Assembly: GCF_900141755.1 (NCBI RefSeq)
Contig: NZ_LT670844.1
Coordinates: 186,001-250,000 of the forward strand
DNA length: 64,000 nucleotides
Direction of reading: 5' to 3'
Source of the DNA: Bradyrhizobium lablabi
Lineage (GTDB): Bacteria; Pseudomonadota; Alphaproteobacteria; Rhizobiales; Xanthobacteraceae
The notes under the pieces: generated by a model
The model's database searches: none
What the model saw: only the letters and a program-made list of their open reading frames with translations
What the model was told of the DNA's origin: nothing
Part shown: positions 25,804 to 35,980 of the stretch, piece after piece
Numbering within the stretch: the stretch's first letter is position 1
Layout of the letters: the number at the start of each line of letters is the position of its first letter
Program-made: the position numbers and the translations under genes

Positions 25804-27609
25804 ATGAGTGAAGTTACGACCGAAGCCAAGGTGGCGAAAAAGTTCGATCCCGAAGCCTTTGCGATGAACCTCGCACGGGCCATGGAGACGAGCGGCCAGG
25901 CCCTCGCCGCCTATCTTAAACCGCGCGAGAATGGCGAAATCAAAGACAAGCCGCCGAGCGAACTCGCCGAGGTGATCAAGACCTTCACTTCGGTGGCGGA
26001 ATATTGGCTGTCGGATCCTGACCGCTCGTCGGATCTGCAGAAGAAGATCGCCAAGGCCTATCTCGATTTGTGGGGCTCTTCGGTGCGAAGGCTTGCCGGC
26101 GAAGACGCGCCGCCGGCGACCGCGCCGTCGCCGCGCGACAAGCGATTTGCCGATCCCGAATGGAAATCGAACCAGTTTTTCGATTTCGTGATGCAGCTCT
26201 ATCTCTTGACGACGCAATGGGCGCAGGAATTGGTGCACAACGCCGAAGGCGTCGACCCGCATACCCGCAAGAAGGCCGAGTTCTACGTCCAGCAGATCAG
26301 CAACGCGCTGGCGCCGTCGAATTTCGTTCTGACCAATCCGGAAGTCCTGCGCGAGACGCTTTCCTCCAACGGCGACAATCTCGTTCGCGGCATGAAGATG
26401 CTGGCGGAGGATATCGAGGCTGGACACGGCACGCTGCGCATCCGGCAGTCCGATCCTTCCAACCTCGCAGTCGGCGTCAACATGGCGACGACGCCGGGCA
26501 AGGTGATCTACCAGAATGAATTGATGCAGCTGATCCAATACGAGCCGGCGACGGAAAGCGTGCTGCGCACGCCGCTGCTGATCGTGCCGCCCTGGATCAA
26601 CAAATTCTACATCCTCGATCTCAAGCCGGAAAAATCCTTCATCAAATGGTGCGTCGATCAGGGGATCACGGTGTTCGTGATCTCCTGGGTCAATCCGGAC
26701 AAGCGCCTCGGGGCCAAGACCTGGGAAGACTACATGAAGCAAGGCCCGCTCACCGCAATGGATGCGATCGAGCGGGCCACCGGCGAGATGAAAGTCCACA
26801 CCATGGGCTATTGCGTCGGCGGCACGCTGCTCGCCACCACGCTGGCCTGGCTTGCGGAAAAGCGCCGCGTGCGCGCGACGTCGGCGACTTTCCTCGCCGC
26901 GCAGGTCGATTTCACCCATGCCGGCGACCTCCTGGTGTTCGTCGACGAAGACCAGATCTCGGCGCTCGAACGCGACATGCAGGAAGCCGGCGTGCTCGAA
27001 GGCAGCAAGATGGCGATGGCCTTCAACATGCTGCGCTCCAACGACCTGATCTGGTCCTATGTGGTGAGCAACTACCTGAAGGGACAGCCGCCGTCGTCGT
27101 TCGATCTATTGCACTGGAATTCGGACGCGACGCGGATGCCGGCCGCGAACCATTCCTATTATCTGCGCAACTGCTATCTGGAGAACCGGCTGTCGGCCGG
27201 CAGCATGGTGCTGGACAACACGCTGCTCGATCTGTCGAAGGTGAAGGTGCCGGTCTACAATCTGGCGACGCGCGAGGACCACATCGCGCCGGCCGATTCC
27301 GTGCTCTACGGCTCGCAGTTTTTCGGCGGTCCGGTGAAATACGTGCTGTCGGGCTCCGGACACATTGCGGGCGTCGTCAACCCGCCATCCTCGGGCAAGT
27401 ACCAGTTCTGGACCAACGACAACATCAGGGACGTCACGCTGTCAGACTGGCTCAAGGGCGCGCAGGAGCACAAGGGCTCGTGGTGGCCGCACTGGCGCGA
27501 ATGGCTGGAAACGATCGACGCCGAACAAGTCCCGGCGCGCGCGGTCGGCACCGATACGTTGACCCCGATCGAGGATGCGCCCGGCAGCTATGTGCGGGTC
27601 CGCGCGTAG
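25804..27609 (+). CDS. phaC: Class I poly(3-hydroxyalkanoate) synthase
   Basis: A 601-residue protein, the usual class I size. It has the N-terminal PhaC_N domain and an alpha/beta-hydrolase core with the lipase-like box GYCVGG, the catalytic Cys being residue 337. The partner Asp ([11 protein letters not shown]) and His ([14 protein letters not shown]) are also visible. It polymerises 3-hydroxyacyl-CoA into carbon-storage granules, mainly PHB. phaA, phaB and phaR are not in the window. The nearest PHA-related sequence is a decayed phasin remnant near 3.0-3.2 kb. Confidence 0.95.
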   Translation: MSEVTTEAKVAKKFDPEAFAMNLARAMETSGQALAAYLKPRENGEIKDKPPSELAEVIKTFTSVAEYWLSDPDRSSDLQKKIAKAYLDLWGSSVRRLAGEDAPPATAPSPRDKRFADPEWKSNQFFDFVMQLYLLTTQWAQELVHNAEGVDPHTRKKAEFYVQQISNALAPSNFVLTNPEVLRETLSSNGDNLVRGMKMLAEDIEAGHGTLRIRQSDPSNLAVGVNMATTPGKVIYQNELMQLIQYEPATESVLRTPLLIVPPWINKFYILDLKPEKSFIKWCVDQGITVFVISWVNPDKRLGAKTWEDYMKQGPLTAMDAIERATGEMKVHTMGYCVGGTLLATTLAWLAEKRRVRATSATFLAAQVDFTHAGDLLVFVDEDQISALERDMQEAGVLEGSKMAMAFNMLRSNDLIWSYVVSNYLKGQPPSSFDLLHWNSDATRMPAANHSYYLRNCYLENRLSAGSMVLDNTLLDLSKVKVPVYNLATREDHIAPADSVLYGSQFFGGPVKYVLSGSGHIAGVVNPPSSGKYQFWTNDNIRDVTLSDWLKGAQEHKGSWWPHWREWLETIDAEQVPARAVGTDTLTPIEDAPGSYVRVRA

Positions 27610-27685
27610 CGCTTGAGATATGTTTGAATATAATCGGCCGTCCCCGCCGGGACGAGATTCTAAACTTTGAACCGAGGGGAAACCG

Positions 27686-28084
27686 ATGACGCGCGAATTG
27701 TTCTGGCTGACGCTGACAGTCATTATGACGGGGCTTTTGTGGATCCCCTATATCCTCAATCGCAGTCAGGTCCGCGGCCTCGCCGGCGCGATGGCCAATC
27801 CCTCGCGCGGCGACAAGCCGCATGCGGAATGGGCAACAAGGCTGATGTTCGCGCATGACAACGCGGTCGAGAACCTTATCATCTTCGCTCCCCTGGTGCT
27901 GATCCTCGCCCAGATCGACTATTCCACCAAATGGACCGTGTACGCCTGCGCAGTGTATTTCTGGTCCCGGCTCGCCCATCTGATCGTCTACACCATGGGC
28001 CTGCCGGTGTTCCGCACGCTCGCCTTCACCGTCGGCTTCCTGGCGCAAGCCGTGCTGGCGTTGGCGATTTTCAAGGTGGTTTGA
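27686..28084 (+). CDS. MAPEG-family membrane protein
   Basis: A 132-residue protein with four predicted membrane helices and the MAPEG pattern (HAEWATRLMFAHDNAVENLI, where ENL is typical, and FWSRLAHLIVYTMGLPVFRT). MAPEG proteins include glutathione-dependent transferases and peroxidases; bacterial members are mostly uncharacterised. GAGGGG lies upstream of the ATG. It is 76 bases after phaC on the same strand and ends in a strong terminator. Confidence 0.8.
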   Translation: MTRELFWLTLTVIMTGLLWIPYILNRSQVRGLAGAMANPSRGDKPHAEWATRLMFAHDNAVENLIIFAPLVLILAQIDYSTKWTVYACAVYFWSRLAHLIVYTMGLPVFRTLAFTVGFLAQAVLALAIFKVV

Positions 28085-28111
28085 ACTTGCCTACTCGTTA
28101 AGGCGGGATTG

Positions 28112-28138
28112 AAAAACCCCGGTTTTACCGAGGTTTTT
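28112..28138. terminator. Bidirectional rho-independent terminator
   Basis: AAAAACCCCGG-TTTTA-CCGAGGTTTTT forms a stem with one mismatch, flanked by an A-run on the left and a T-run on the right. It sits between the convergent MAPEG gene (+) and argC (-), so it can end both transcripts. Confidence 0.75.
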
Positions 28139-28190
28139 CTTTGCGTTCGTGAGGGCCACTCCGATGGGGCCGAAAGTGCCGGCCACCGCT

Positions 28191-29183
28191 TTATGTATCG
28201 GCAAAGCCCAGCATCAGCCGCATGTTCTGTACCGCAGCACCTGAGGCGCCCTTACCCAAATTGTCGAGACGCGCGACAAGAACCGCCTGAGGATATTTGT
28301 GGCTCGCAAAAACATAGAGCTCAAGCATGTTGGTCTCGTTGAGCGCCTCGGGCTCGATGCGCCCGCTCTTTGTAGCCGCGTCATCGAGCGGCATGACCGA
28401 GACGTAGGTGCTTCCAGCGTAGCGCTTCGCCAACGCGGCGTGGAGGTCGGCACCATCAGGCTTGCCCGGAAGGGTGTCGAGATGCAAAGGCACCGACACC
28501 AGCATGCCCTGCCGGAAGTTGCCGACCGACGGAACAAAGATCGGCCGGCGCGCGAGATTTGAGTACAGCTGCGTCTCGGGCAAATGCTTGTGCTCGAAGG
28601 CGAGGCCATAGAGTTCGAAGGCCGGCGCTGTGCCTTCTTCGAAACTTTCGATCATGGACTTGCCGCCGCCCGAATAACCACTCACCGCATTGATGGTGAT
28701 GGGGTAGTCCGCTGGCACCAGGCCGGCATCCACGAGCGGCCGCAGCAGCGCCACCGCGCCTGTCGGATAGCAGCCTGGGTTTGAGACTTTCCGCGCCGCC
28801 CGTATCTTGTCTGCCTGATCCGGCGCGAGTTCCGGAAAACCATAGGTCCAGCCGCTGGCGACCCGAAAGGCCGTCGATGCGTCCAGTACCTTGGGTGCCG
28901 CAGCTCCCATGCTGTCAATCAGCGCAACCGTCTCTCGCGCGGCTTCATCCGGCAAGCAAAGGATGACAAGGTCGACTTCCTCCAGCAACGCCCGCTTTGC
29001 CTGCGCATCCTTGCGCTTTTCCTCGGCAATGCTCTTAAGCACGACGTCGCTCTGCAGGCCAAGGCGCTCGCGAATGCCGAGGCCGGTCGTTCCAGCGGCA
29101 CCATCAACGAACACGGTGGGCCGCGCGGAGGCGCTGGCAGTCAGGGGCTGGCCTTTCGGCTGCTTGGTGTCGGAGAGGGTCAT
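28191..29183 (-). CDS. argC: N-acetyl-gamma-glutamyl-phosphate reductase
   Basis: About 330 residues from ATG 29183 (GAAGGA upstream). NAD(P)-binding start [19 protein letters not shown]; the catalytic Cys is in [19 protein letters not shown]; a late conserved segment is [12 protein letters not shown]. It reduces N-acetyl-glutamyl phosphate to the semialdehyde in arginine synthesis. The length is close to the shorter (type 2) ArgC family. Its start lies 12 bases after the stop of a PaiB-like gene, whose stop overlaps the ribosome-binding region, so the two are probably co-transcribed. Confidence 0.92.
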   Translation of the reverse strand: MTLSDTKQPKGQPLTASASARPTVFVDGAAGTTGLGIRERLGLQSDVVLKSIAEEKRKDAQAKRALLEEVDLVILCLPDEAARETVALIDSMGAAAPKVLDASTAFRVASGWTYGFPELAPDQADKIRAARKVSNPGCYPTGAVALLRPLVDAGLVPADYPITINAVSGYSGGGKSMIESFEEGTAPAFELYGLAFEHKHLPETQLYSNLARRPIFVPSVGNFRQGMLVSVPLHLDTLPGKPDGADLHAALAKRYAGSTYVSVMPLDDAATKSGRIEPEALNETNMLELYVFASHKYPQAVLVARLDNLGKGASGAAVQNMRLMLGFADT

Positions 29184-29194
29184 GGCGTGTTCCT

Positions 29195-29863
29195 TCAATC
29201 CGCGGATGCACTGACAGGCGTAGATGATTTGTAGTCCAACTGCGGACGCAGCGCACGCATTTCGCCCGAAATAACCTGCGCCGCAGCCTGCGGCTGCTGC
29301 GCCAATGCATTAGCGGCCCCCATAAAATCCGCGTCGGATTTTTGCTGGGCCAGCTTGAAGCTGCCTTCGACCTCGTCGACCGACATCATCAGGCCCACGA
29401 TCGCTTTCTTCATGGCGTCCAGACGTCCGGCCGTCATTTTCGCCGTCGTCCAGGGCGGTTTCGGTGCCAGCCGGCTTTCGAACTTGGCGCTGAGCGCGTC
29501 GAGATGCGGACCGAGCTCGGCATCGGACAAGGTCCGCACCGTGCCGGTAAGATGCACGGCCTGATAAAGCCAGGTCGGCACCTGATCCGGCGACACGTAC
29601 CAGTCGGGCGAAAGATAGGCATCGGCGCCGTTCACCGCCATCAGCCAGGGCGTTTTGCCGTCCGCAAGTTTCAGAAGCGGATTGTTGCGCGCGACGTGAA
29701 ACGCGGCGCGCGGCGTGCCGTCGTCGGCATAGCTGAGATAAAACGGCAGCGACGATGCGATCGGCCTTGCGCCGTCCCATGCGCAGACCGTGCCGAATCC
29801 GCGCGCTTCCGCGAACGCAAGCGCTGCGGCGCGATCGGTCTTGAACAAGGGAGGCGTATACAT
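29195..29863 (-). CDS. FMN-binding negative transcriptional regulator (PaiB-like)
   Basis: About 222 residues from ATG 29863, which is preceded by AGGAG; a start at 29917 would add 18 residues with no support. The sequence [20 protein letters not shown] opens the PaiB family, and the split-barrel FMN-binding part follows ([53 protein letters not shown]). B. subtilis PaiB represses sporulation and protease genes; here the role is unknown. It is upstream of argC and likely in the same transcript. Confidence 0.85.
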   Translation of the reverse strand: MYTPPLFKTDRAAALAFAEARGFGTVCAWDGARPIASSLPFYLSYADDGTPRAAFHVARNNPLLKLADGKTPWLMAVNGADAYLSPDWYVSPDQVPTWLYQAVHLTGTVRTLSDAELGPHLDALSAKFESRLAPKPPWTTAKMTAGRLDAMKKAIVGLMMSVDEVEGSFKLAQQKSDADFMGAANALAQQPQAAAQVISGEMRALRPQLDYKSSTPVSASAD

Positions 29864-30080
29864 TCCAAACTCCTGCTTTGACGTAGGAGCCGCCAGATCA
29901 AACCGCGTTTTATGCAAGGAAGAAGCCGCGGAGTGGATCCGGCGGCAGAGGCGACGATCTTAGACGCAAACGTCCGCCCATACCGCGAAGGTGCGGCGGC
30001 GGCGGGCGATGAGGATGGTCGCGGCGTCGATCATGGGCGCGGCTATAAGGCCGCGCCCGGCTGGCGTCAAGACGCAGCGC

Positions 30081-30197
30081 CGTCATTCCGGGATGGTCCG
30101 GAGGACCAAACCTCAGATGTGCAATCGCACATCGGGGAATCTCGCGCTACAACTTCTGGATTTCCGGGTTCGCGCTAACGCGCGCCCCGGAATGACG
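30081..30197. repeat. CGTCATTCCGGG palindromic repeat, second copy
   Basis: CGTCATTCCGGG (from 30081) and CGCGCCCCGGAATGACG (to 30197) form an inverted repeat enclosing TTTCCGGGTTCGCG-type sequence, the same family as 21133-21212. It fills most of the 340-base gap between the PaiB-like gene and the MBL hydrolase stop. No gene is visible in this gap. Confidence 0.7.
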
Positions 30198-30203
30198 AAT
30201 AAG

Positions 30204-31193
30204 TTAGATCGTCGGATTCCACGGCGCAGGTATCACCCGGTAGCCGCTGCCATCCTTTTCGATATTGCCAAGCCCGGGGAACGGATAGTGGAAGCCCTGT
30301 ACTTGCAGCTTCTCGGCAACCACCATGTCGTAGATCCGGCGGCGGGTCTTTTCCGCGATATCCGCGTCCTGGTCGAAGAAGCCATGCCAGCCCGGATGGG
30401 GCGCGAACAGGCAAGGATTATTGGTGACATCCGACTGGATGAACACCTTGCCCGCGCCGGACGATAGCACGTAGGACGTGTGCCCCGGCGTATGACCGAT
30501 GGTCTCCACCGCGAGCAGGCCGGGGGCGACCTCCTTGCCCCACTCATAGGGCGTGACTTTCCGCTTCAGGCCGGCATCGAAGGTTGCGCGATTGCTCTTG
30601 AACAGGCCCTGCATGCGCCCCGCCGGCGCACGGCTCATCTCGCCATCGTCCATCCAGAACTTCCACTCGGTCGCAGGCACCAGCACTTCGGCGTTCGGAA
30701 ACGCCGGCGCGCCGTCGGCCGCCAGCAGGCCGTTGACGTGGTCGGGATGGAAGTGCGAAATCACCACCATGTCGACCGCCTTGGGATCGAAGCCCGCGGC
30801 GACCAAGTTGGCGGCGAACTGCCCGTTGGCGCCCTTGCTGTTGACGTTCGAAGCCGGGCCAAGGCCGGTATCGACCACGACCAGCTTGCCGCCGGTATTG
30901 ATCACCAGCGGCGCGAAGTAGATCGTGAACACGTCCCGCGGCAGGAATGCCTTCTCCAGCGCGGCGTTGACTTCTTGCTTCTTCGCGTTGGTGACGAAGT
31001 TTTCCTCCAGCGGGAAGGTAAATTTGCCATCAGCAACCACGGTGACCTGGATGTCGCCGACCTTGTATCGATAGAAACTCGGCGCCTGTTTGTCCGCCAC
31101 GGGCGCAGCCGCCTTCGCGGGCGCGGAGGGTAGTAGCGGCGTGGCCGCGATCGCCGTGGCTCCGGCAAGTGCGTGACGTCGTGTCAGTTCCAT
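30204..31193 (-). CDS. Exported MBL-fold metallo-hydrolase
   Basis: A 329-residue protein from ATG 31193; the open frame reaching 31436 is an artefact overlapping the next gene. The N-terminus TRRHALAGATAIAATP looks like a Tat/Sec signal. The metallo-beta-lactamase fold has the zinc motif SHFHPDHVNG, later His GHTPGHTSY and Asp QSDVTNN. Substrate unknown; relatives include quorum-quenching lactonases and arylsulfatase-like enzymes. It is isolated from the DedA gene upstream by 166 bases. Confidence 0.85.
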   Translation of the reverse strand: MELTRRHALAGATAIAATPLLPSAPAKAAAPVADKQAPSFYRYKVGDIQVTVVADGKFTFPLEENFVTNAKKQEVNAALEKAFLPRDVFTIYFAPLVINTGGKLVVVDTGLGPASNVNSKGANGQFAANLVAAGFDPKAVDMVVISHFHPDHVNGLLAADGAPAFPNAEVLVPATEWKFWMDDGEMSRAPAGRMQGLFKSNRATFDAGLKRKVTPYEWGKEVAPGLLAVETIGHTPGHTSYVLSSGAGKVFIQSDVTNNPCLFAPHPGWHGFFDQDADIAEKTRRRIYDMVVAEKLQVQGFHYPFPGLGNIEKDGSGYRVIPAPWNPTI

Positions 31194-31359
31194 GGCTGAT
31201 GTCCTCTTGTTGAGACGTGACTTTGGTGCGGATTTGCCGCTTTGTGGCTTTCGTCGCGGCGAGCTTGACCGGCGATTTGCTCCGGCGCGACAAAGGACGC
31301 GATCGCAACCGACGGTATCTGAGCCGGTTAACCCCCGCTCCCCCGGCTTATTTCCGGCT

Positions 31360-31890
31360 TCAAACCGTGCGCCACAACCATTCGGCGATCTGCCCGATGA
31401 CGTCGCCGAACAATAGCAGCGCCGCCGACCAGACAAAGGCCGATACCCAATTGGCCAATTGGAAGCTCCAATACGGCATCTCGAATATCCCGGCCGCCAG
31501 CGGCACCGAGGCCCGCAACGGCCCGAAAAATCGCCCGATGAAAATGCTCGGTACGCCCATTTTTTTCACAAAGGCCTCGCCGCGCGGCAAAATCTCGGGG
31601 TAACGCGACAATGGCCACATCTGCGCGACGTGTTCCTTGTAGCGGTAGCCGAACCAGTAGGAGACCCAATCGCCGAGTGCAGCCCCGATCCCGCCGGCGA
31701 TCCAGACCGGCCAGAACGACATGCCGCTGGCGCCGATCAGCGCGCCGATCGCCACCAGCGCCCCCCAGGCCGGGATCAGAAGCGAGATGAAGGCAAGCGA
31801 TTCCCCGAACGCCAGTACCAGCACGATCGGTGCGGCCCAGGCCTGATGCTCGCGCACGAATTCGGCCAGGGCGCGCGCATAATCTTCCAT
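31360..31890 (-). CDS. DedA-family membrane protein
   Basis: A 176-residue protein with about five hydrophobic segments and the DedA/SNARE-associated signature: PAWGALVAIGALIGASG, GGIGAALGDWVSYWFG and FIGRFFGPLRASVPLAAGI. DedA proteins act as flippases or proton-linked transporters for polyprenyl or phospholipid carriers and affect envelope integrity; the specific activity is not shown. It is monocistronic-looking, divergent from the small membrane gene at 32071. Confidence 0.88.
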   Translation of the reverse strand: MEDYARALAEFVREHQAWAAPIVLVLAFGESLAFISLLIPAWGALVAIGALIGASGMSFWPVWIAGGIGAALGDWVSYWFGYRYKEHVAQMWPLSRYPEILPRGEAFVKKMGVPSIFIGRFFGPLRASVPLAAGIFEMPYWSFQLANWVSAFVWSAALLLFGDVIGQIAEWLWRTV

Positions 31891-32070
31891 TCTCGAATTG
31901 CCCTTCCTTGGCGATTGCCCCGTTTTGGGTCATTGAAGTTGTTATAAGTTCGATTCCCGACAACAGGTAAGCCAGCCGCTTCCGTGACATCAAGTCACAA
32001 AGGCGGGGATGGTGCGTGAGCGCAGGCTCAGCCCAACCGGCTTTCAATCACCAGAACAGGAGAGAAGTGG

Positions 32071-32439
32071 ATGATCGGATCGCTGATGATGGGTGTGGGC
32101 TCGGTGATCCTGCTGCTGGGGATGCTGGCCGGAATCTTTATGGGCATCCGGGAGGATTTCGCGCTGGCGCCCGCGCATGCGCATCTCAACCTGGTCGGCG
32201 GTGTACTGCTATTCCTGTTCGGCCTTTACTACCGAGTGGTTCCGGCCGCAGGAACTACGACGCTGGCAAAAGTGCAAGGCTGGCTCCATATTCTCGGCGC
32301 GATCCTGTTTCCGGTCGGCGTCGCGCTTGTTATTTTAAGAGGGCCATCCTTTATCGCCACGACGATCGTAGGATCGCTGGTCGTGACCGCGGCGATGGCG
32401 CTATTTGCCGTCATCGTGTTCCGGTCCGCGCAGGCATAA
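32071..32439 (+). CDS. Small four-helix membrane protein
   Basis: A 122-residue protein with four predicted helices. The second region PAHAHLNLVGGVLLFLFGLY recalls the first helix of heme-copper oxidase subunit I (H-x-H-x-N), a feature seen in a family of small hypothetical rhizobial proteins. Heme or copper binding is a possibility, not shown. AGGAGAG precedes the ATG. It is located just before parE but a gap of 94 bases separates them. Confidence 0.7.
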   Translation: MIGSLMMGVGSVILLLGMLAGIFMGIREDFALAPAHAHLNLVGGVLLFLFGLYYRVVPAAGTTTLAKVQGWLHILGAILFPVGVALVILRGPSFIATTIVGSLVVTAAMALFAVIVFRSAQA

Positions 32440-32533
32440 GACGACGACGCCGCCGTCACTTTTTAAGCCTATCCGTGGCATAGTCAGGGAAACCGATTCG
32501 CGGCACTCCAGTGCACGCAACACATGAGAATGT

Positions 32534-34585
32534 ATGCCTAAACCATTGAAATCCAAAGCCAAAGCAACAGATGACCTGTTCGGAACCACTGCGCCGAAGG
32601 GGCGGGCTGCGCTGAAGGTCGCCGCGCGCGCCACCAGCGCCGAAGCCGGCTACACCGCGCGCGACATCGAGGTGCTCGAAGGCCTTGAGCCGGTGCGGCG
32701 CCGGCCCGGCATGTATATCGGCGGCACCGACGAAAAGGCGCTGCATCATCTGTTTGCGGAAGTGATCGACAACGCCATGGACGAGGCGCTGGCCGGACAC
32801 GCCACCTTCATCGAAGTGGAAGTCTCCGCCGACGGATTTTTGACCGTCACCGACAACGGCCGCGGCATTCCGGTCGACCCGCATCCAAAATTCCCGAAAA
32901 AATCCGCGCTCGAAGTCATCATGTGCACGCTGCATTCCGGCGGCAAATTCGACTCCAAGGTCTACGAGACCTCGGGCGGCCTGCACGGCGTCGGCGTGTC
33001 GGTCGTTAACGCGCTGTCCTCGCGGCTCGAGGTCGAAGTCGCGCGCGGCCAAAAGCTCTACCGCATGGCGTTCGAGCGCGGCCATCCCAAGGGCAAGCTC
33101 GAAGACCTCGGCAAGATCAACAACCGCCGCGGCACCAAGATCCGCTTTCGACCGGACAGCGACATTTTCGGCGCCAAGGCTTCGTTCAAGCCGCAGCGGC
33201 TGTTCAAGATGACGCGCTCGAAAGCCTATCTGTTCGGCGGCGTCGAAATCCGCTGGCGCTGCGATCCTTCCTTGCTCAAGGGCATCGAGGATGTCCCGGC
33301 CGAGGACAGCTTTCACTTCCCGGGAGGCTTGAAGGATTATCTCGCCGCCGCGATCCATGCCGACACGCTCGTGCATCCGGATATCTTCGCCGGAAAAAGT
33401 GGCCGCAACGGCGCCCACGGCGCCTGCGAATGGGCGGTGGCGTGGACCGCGGACGCCGACGGCTTCCTGTCCTCCTATTGCAACACCGTGCCGACGCCGG
33501 ACGGCGGCACCCATGAATCCGGTATGCGCAGCGCGCTCTTGCGCGGCCTGAAGGACCACGCCGAACGCGTCGGCCAGGGCAAGCGCGCCTCCAACATCGT
33601 CTCCGAAGACGTCATGGTGGGCGCCGCCGTGATGCTCTCGGTGTTCGTGCGCGAGCCGGAATTCCAGGGCCAGACCAAGGACCGGCTTGCCACTGCCGAA
33701 GCCCAGCGCATCGTCGAGCAGGCCGTCAAGGACCCGTTCGACCACTGGCTGTCCGGCAATCCGCTGCAAGCCAACAAGCTTCTGGATTTTGTCATCGAGC
33801 GCGCCGACGAGCGGCTGCGCCGACGCGCGGAAAAGGAAATCTCGCGCAAGACCGCCGTGAAGAAGCTGCGGCTGCCGGGAAAACTCGCCGACTGCACCAA
33901 CACGGCGGCCGAAGGCTCCGAGCTGTTCATCGTCGAGGGCGATTCGGCCGGCGGCAGCGCCAAGCAGGCGCGCGACCGCAAGACCCAGGCGATCCTGCCG
34001 TTGCGCGGCAAGATCCTCAACGTCGCCTCCGCGACCAGGGACAAGCTCACCGCCAACGCCCAGCTCGCCGACCTGATCCAGGCGATCGGCTGCGGCACCG
34101 GCGCGCACTATCGCGAAGAGGATTTGCGCTATTCGCGCATCATCATCATGACCGACGCCGACGTCGACGGCGCGCACATCGCCTCGCTGTTGATCACGTT
34201 CTTCTATCGCCAGATGCCGCGGCTGATCGATGAGGGCCATCTCTATCTCGCGGTGCCGCCGCTCTACCGCCTCACCCACGGCAGCAAGACGGTCTATGCC
34301 CGCGACGAAGCCCACAAGGACGCGTTGTTGAAGAGTGAATTCAACGCCAATGCTAAGGTCGATGTCGGCCGCTTCAAAGGCCTCGGCGAAATGATGCCGG
34401 CGCAGTTGAAGGAAACCACAATGGACCCGGCCAAGCGCGCCATGCTCCGCGTCGTGCTGCTCGCCGACGACCGCGAGGGCACCGCCGATTCGGTCGAACG
34501 GCTGATGGGCACCAAGGCGGAAGCGCGCTTTGCCTTCATCTCCGACAAGGCGGAATTTGCCAGCGAGGATTTGCTGGACGTCTAG
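32534..34585 (+). CDS. parE: DNA topoisomerase IV subunit B
   Basis: A 683-residue protein with the GHKL ATPase domain (EVIDNAMDEALAGHA, TDNGRGIPVDPHP, GGLHGVGVSVVNALS) and the TOPRIM domain (IVEGDSAGGSAKQARDRKTQ, ILPLRGKILN, TDADVDGAHIASLL). The length suits ParE, not the ~800-residue GyrB, and the QAILPLRGKILN segment is ParE-like. It decatenates daughter chromosomes with ParC, which is not in this window. The long minus-strand frame opposite it is a shadow. Confidence 0.95.
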   Translation: MPKPLKSKAKATDDLFGTTAPKGRAALKVAARATSAEAGYTARDIEVLEGLEPVRRRPGMYIGGTDEKALHHLFAEVIDNAMDEALAGHATFIEVEVSADGFLTVTDNGRGIPVDPHPKFPKKSALEVIMCTLHSGGKFDSKVYETSGGLHGVGVSVVNALSSRLEVEVARGQKLYRMAFERGHPKGKLEDLGKINNRRGTKIRFRPDSDIFGAKASFKPQRLFKMTRSKAYLFGGVEIRWRCDPSLLKGIEDVPAEDSFHFPGGLKDYLAAAIHADTLVHPDIFAGKSGRNGAHGACEWAVAWTADADGFLSSYCNTVPTPDGGTHESGMRSALLRGLKDHAERVGQGKRASNIVSEDVMVGAAVMLSVFVREPEFQGQTKDRLATAEAQRIVEQAVKDPFDHWLSGNPLQANKLLDFVIERADERLRRRAEKEISRKTAVKKLRLPGKLADCTNTAAEGSELFIVEGDSAGGSAKQARDRKTQAILPLRGKILNVASATRDKLTANAQLADLIQAIGCGTGAHYREEDLRYSRIIIMTDADVDGAHIASLLITFFYRQMPRLIDEGHLYLAVPPLYRLTHGSKTVYARDEAHKDALLKSEFNANAKVDVGRFKGLGEMMPAQLKETTMDPAKRAMLRVVLLADDREGTADSVERLMGTKAEARFAFISDKAEFASEDLLDV

Positions 34586-34829
34586 GGTGTGGCCGGGTCG
34601 GTGGGGCCCCAATGGTGGTTTCGGGGCGCTGGACGCGGATTTGAAGGCAATATCGGCCAAATTCATGGTTTTTTAAGCCCAATCCGCCCGTCGTTTTCCG
34701 GCGTGTGTGCTCCTCCGGCAACAGCATTTTGGGCGGGACCGGCTATAGTCCGTGAAGTGGATTTGGGATTCGGTGCAGGTGCGCTGATTTAGTGCGGTCG
34801 GGTCCGAACGCTTACTCGAGGGATTCAAA

Positions 34830-35615
34830 ATGAAAAAACTGGTACTCGCTCTCGCGGCGATCGCGGCTTTCTCCGGATCAGCTCTCGCCGCTGACCTTGC
34901 GCCCCGCCCCTACACCAAGGCGCCTCCGCCTGCACCCCTGCCAAGCTGGACCGGATTCTACATCTTCGGCGGCGTCGGCGGCGGCATCTGGGATGCTGAT
35001 ACGGTCAGCCGGGTCACGGGGACTGGCGTGCCGCTCGGCATCAATCAGCGTCAAGGCGGCGACGGCTGGTTCGGAACGGTCGGTCTGGGTTATGATTGGC
35101 AATTCAACGGCCCCTGGGTCTTTGGCCTGTTGGCGGACGGTGAGTTCGGCAGCCTCAAGGGCACTATTCAGGATCCGTTCGTAGATGTGACCGCATCTAT
35201 AAAGATGCAGGACGCCTGGGCGGCGGGTGCGCGGCTCGGCTATCTGGTGGCCCCGAATGTCCTCTCCTACGTGAACGGCGGTTACTCCGGTTCGCATTGG
35301 TCGGGTACGACCCTGCTGGGCGCGTTCAGTGGCCTTCCGGTGGGTTTTCACACCAACTCGTTTAACCGCAACGGCGCGTTCGTCGGCGGCGGTGTCGAGA
35401 ACAGCCTCAACATCTTCGGTATCAGCGCGCCCGGCTGGTTCATGAAGACCGAATATCGTGCCGCCTATTATGGCCGCAAGAACATCAACGAGCTGTTTGA
35501 CGGTTCCAACGCCCTCGTCGGTCGCGACATCGCCTTCAAGCCCTGGGTGCAAACCATCAGCACCTCGCTGGTCTATCGCTTCAACTGGACTGGACCGGTG
35601 GTCGCGAAGTACTGA
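34830..35615 (+). CDS. Outer membrane beta-barrel protein (Omp25/31 family)
   Basis: A 261-residue protein with a signal peptide (KKLVLALAAIAAFSGSALAA-DL) and the typical start of the mature rhizobial barrel (APRPYTKAPPPAPLPSWTGF). Alternating beta strands follow (VGLGYDWQFNGPWVFGLLAD, YRAAYYGRKNINEL) and the protein ends in an aromatic-rich C-terminal strand. It is probably an 8- to 10-stranded outer-membrane barrel. It ends with a strong terminator 26 bases downstream. Confidence 0.85.
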   Translation: MKKLVLALAAIAAFSGSALAADLAPRPYTKAPPPAPLPSWTGFYIFGGVGGGIWDADTVSRVTGTGVPLGINQRQGGDGWFGTVGLGYDWQFNGPWVFGLLADGEFGSLKGTIQDPFVDVTASIKMQDAWAAGARLGYLVAPNVLSYVNGGYSGSHWSGTTLLGAFSGLPVGFHTNSFNRNGAFVGGGVENSLNIFGISAPGWFMKTEYRAAYYGRKNINELFDGSNALVGRDIAFKPWVQTISTSLVYRFNWTGPVVAKY

Positions 35616-35640
35616 TCTCTGCTGAAATTCAGCCTCAAAA

Positions 35641-35666
35641 GCCCCGGCGTCGTCCGGGGCTTTTTT
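35641..35666 (+). terminator. Rho-independent terminator after the Omp gene
   Basis: GCCCCGG-CGTCGT-CCGGGGC forms a perfect 7-base GC stem followed by six T residues, 26 bases after the omp stop. Confidence 0.85.
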
Positions 35667-35772
35667 GTGCCTCGGTGAGTGCCGCCTGCGCTCTTGCTCC
35701 AGACCAATGAGCACGCCACTGTGACGCCGCCGGCGCGATCGCCGGGCGGCCATGCGAACGGAGAAAATGCCG

Positions 35773-35958
35773 ATGCGCAGATTGCTCCTGATCGTTGGCG
35801 TTCTTGCGCTCGCCATCGGCGTGCTCTGGATCGGTCAGGGCCTAGGGGTAATCAACTGGCCGCAATCGAGCTTCATGATCAGGCAGGTCCAGTGGGCCGG
35901 CTATGGCGCGGCGCTGGCAGCCTTTGGCCTGGTCCTGATCTGGCAGAACCGGCGCTAG
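35773..35958 (+). CDS. Small membrane protein of unknown function
   Basis: A 61-residue protein from ATG 35773, spaced 9 bases from a GGAG; the in-frame ATGs at 35752 and 35767 are less well placed. Two hydrophobic segments (LLLIVGVLALAIGVLWIGQG and GYGAALAAFGLVLIW) predict a two-helix inner-membrane hairpin. The GVLWIGQGLGVI motif is shared with small rhizobial membrane proteins from memory; function unknown. It precedes an SDR gene by 22 bases and may be co-transcribed with it. Confidence 0.6.
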   Translation: MRRLLLIVGVLALAIGVLWIGQGLGVINWPQSSFMIRQVQWAGYGAALAAFGLVLIWQNRR

Positions 35959-35980
35959 TACTCACCCAAGGATATCAACC

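Noticed and set aside
31194..31436. Upstream extension of the MBL-hydrolase frame
   Set aside because: It overlaps the DedA gene's 3' part and lacks a signal peptide; the ATG at 31193 starts a clear RR-type signal sequence.
32456..34666. 736-codon minus-strand ORF
   Set aside because: It is antisense to parE, whose full set of gyrase-B/ParE motifs is on the plus strand. The long open frame follows from GC3 bias.
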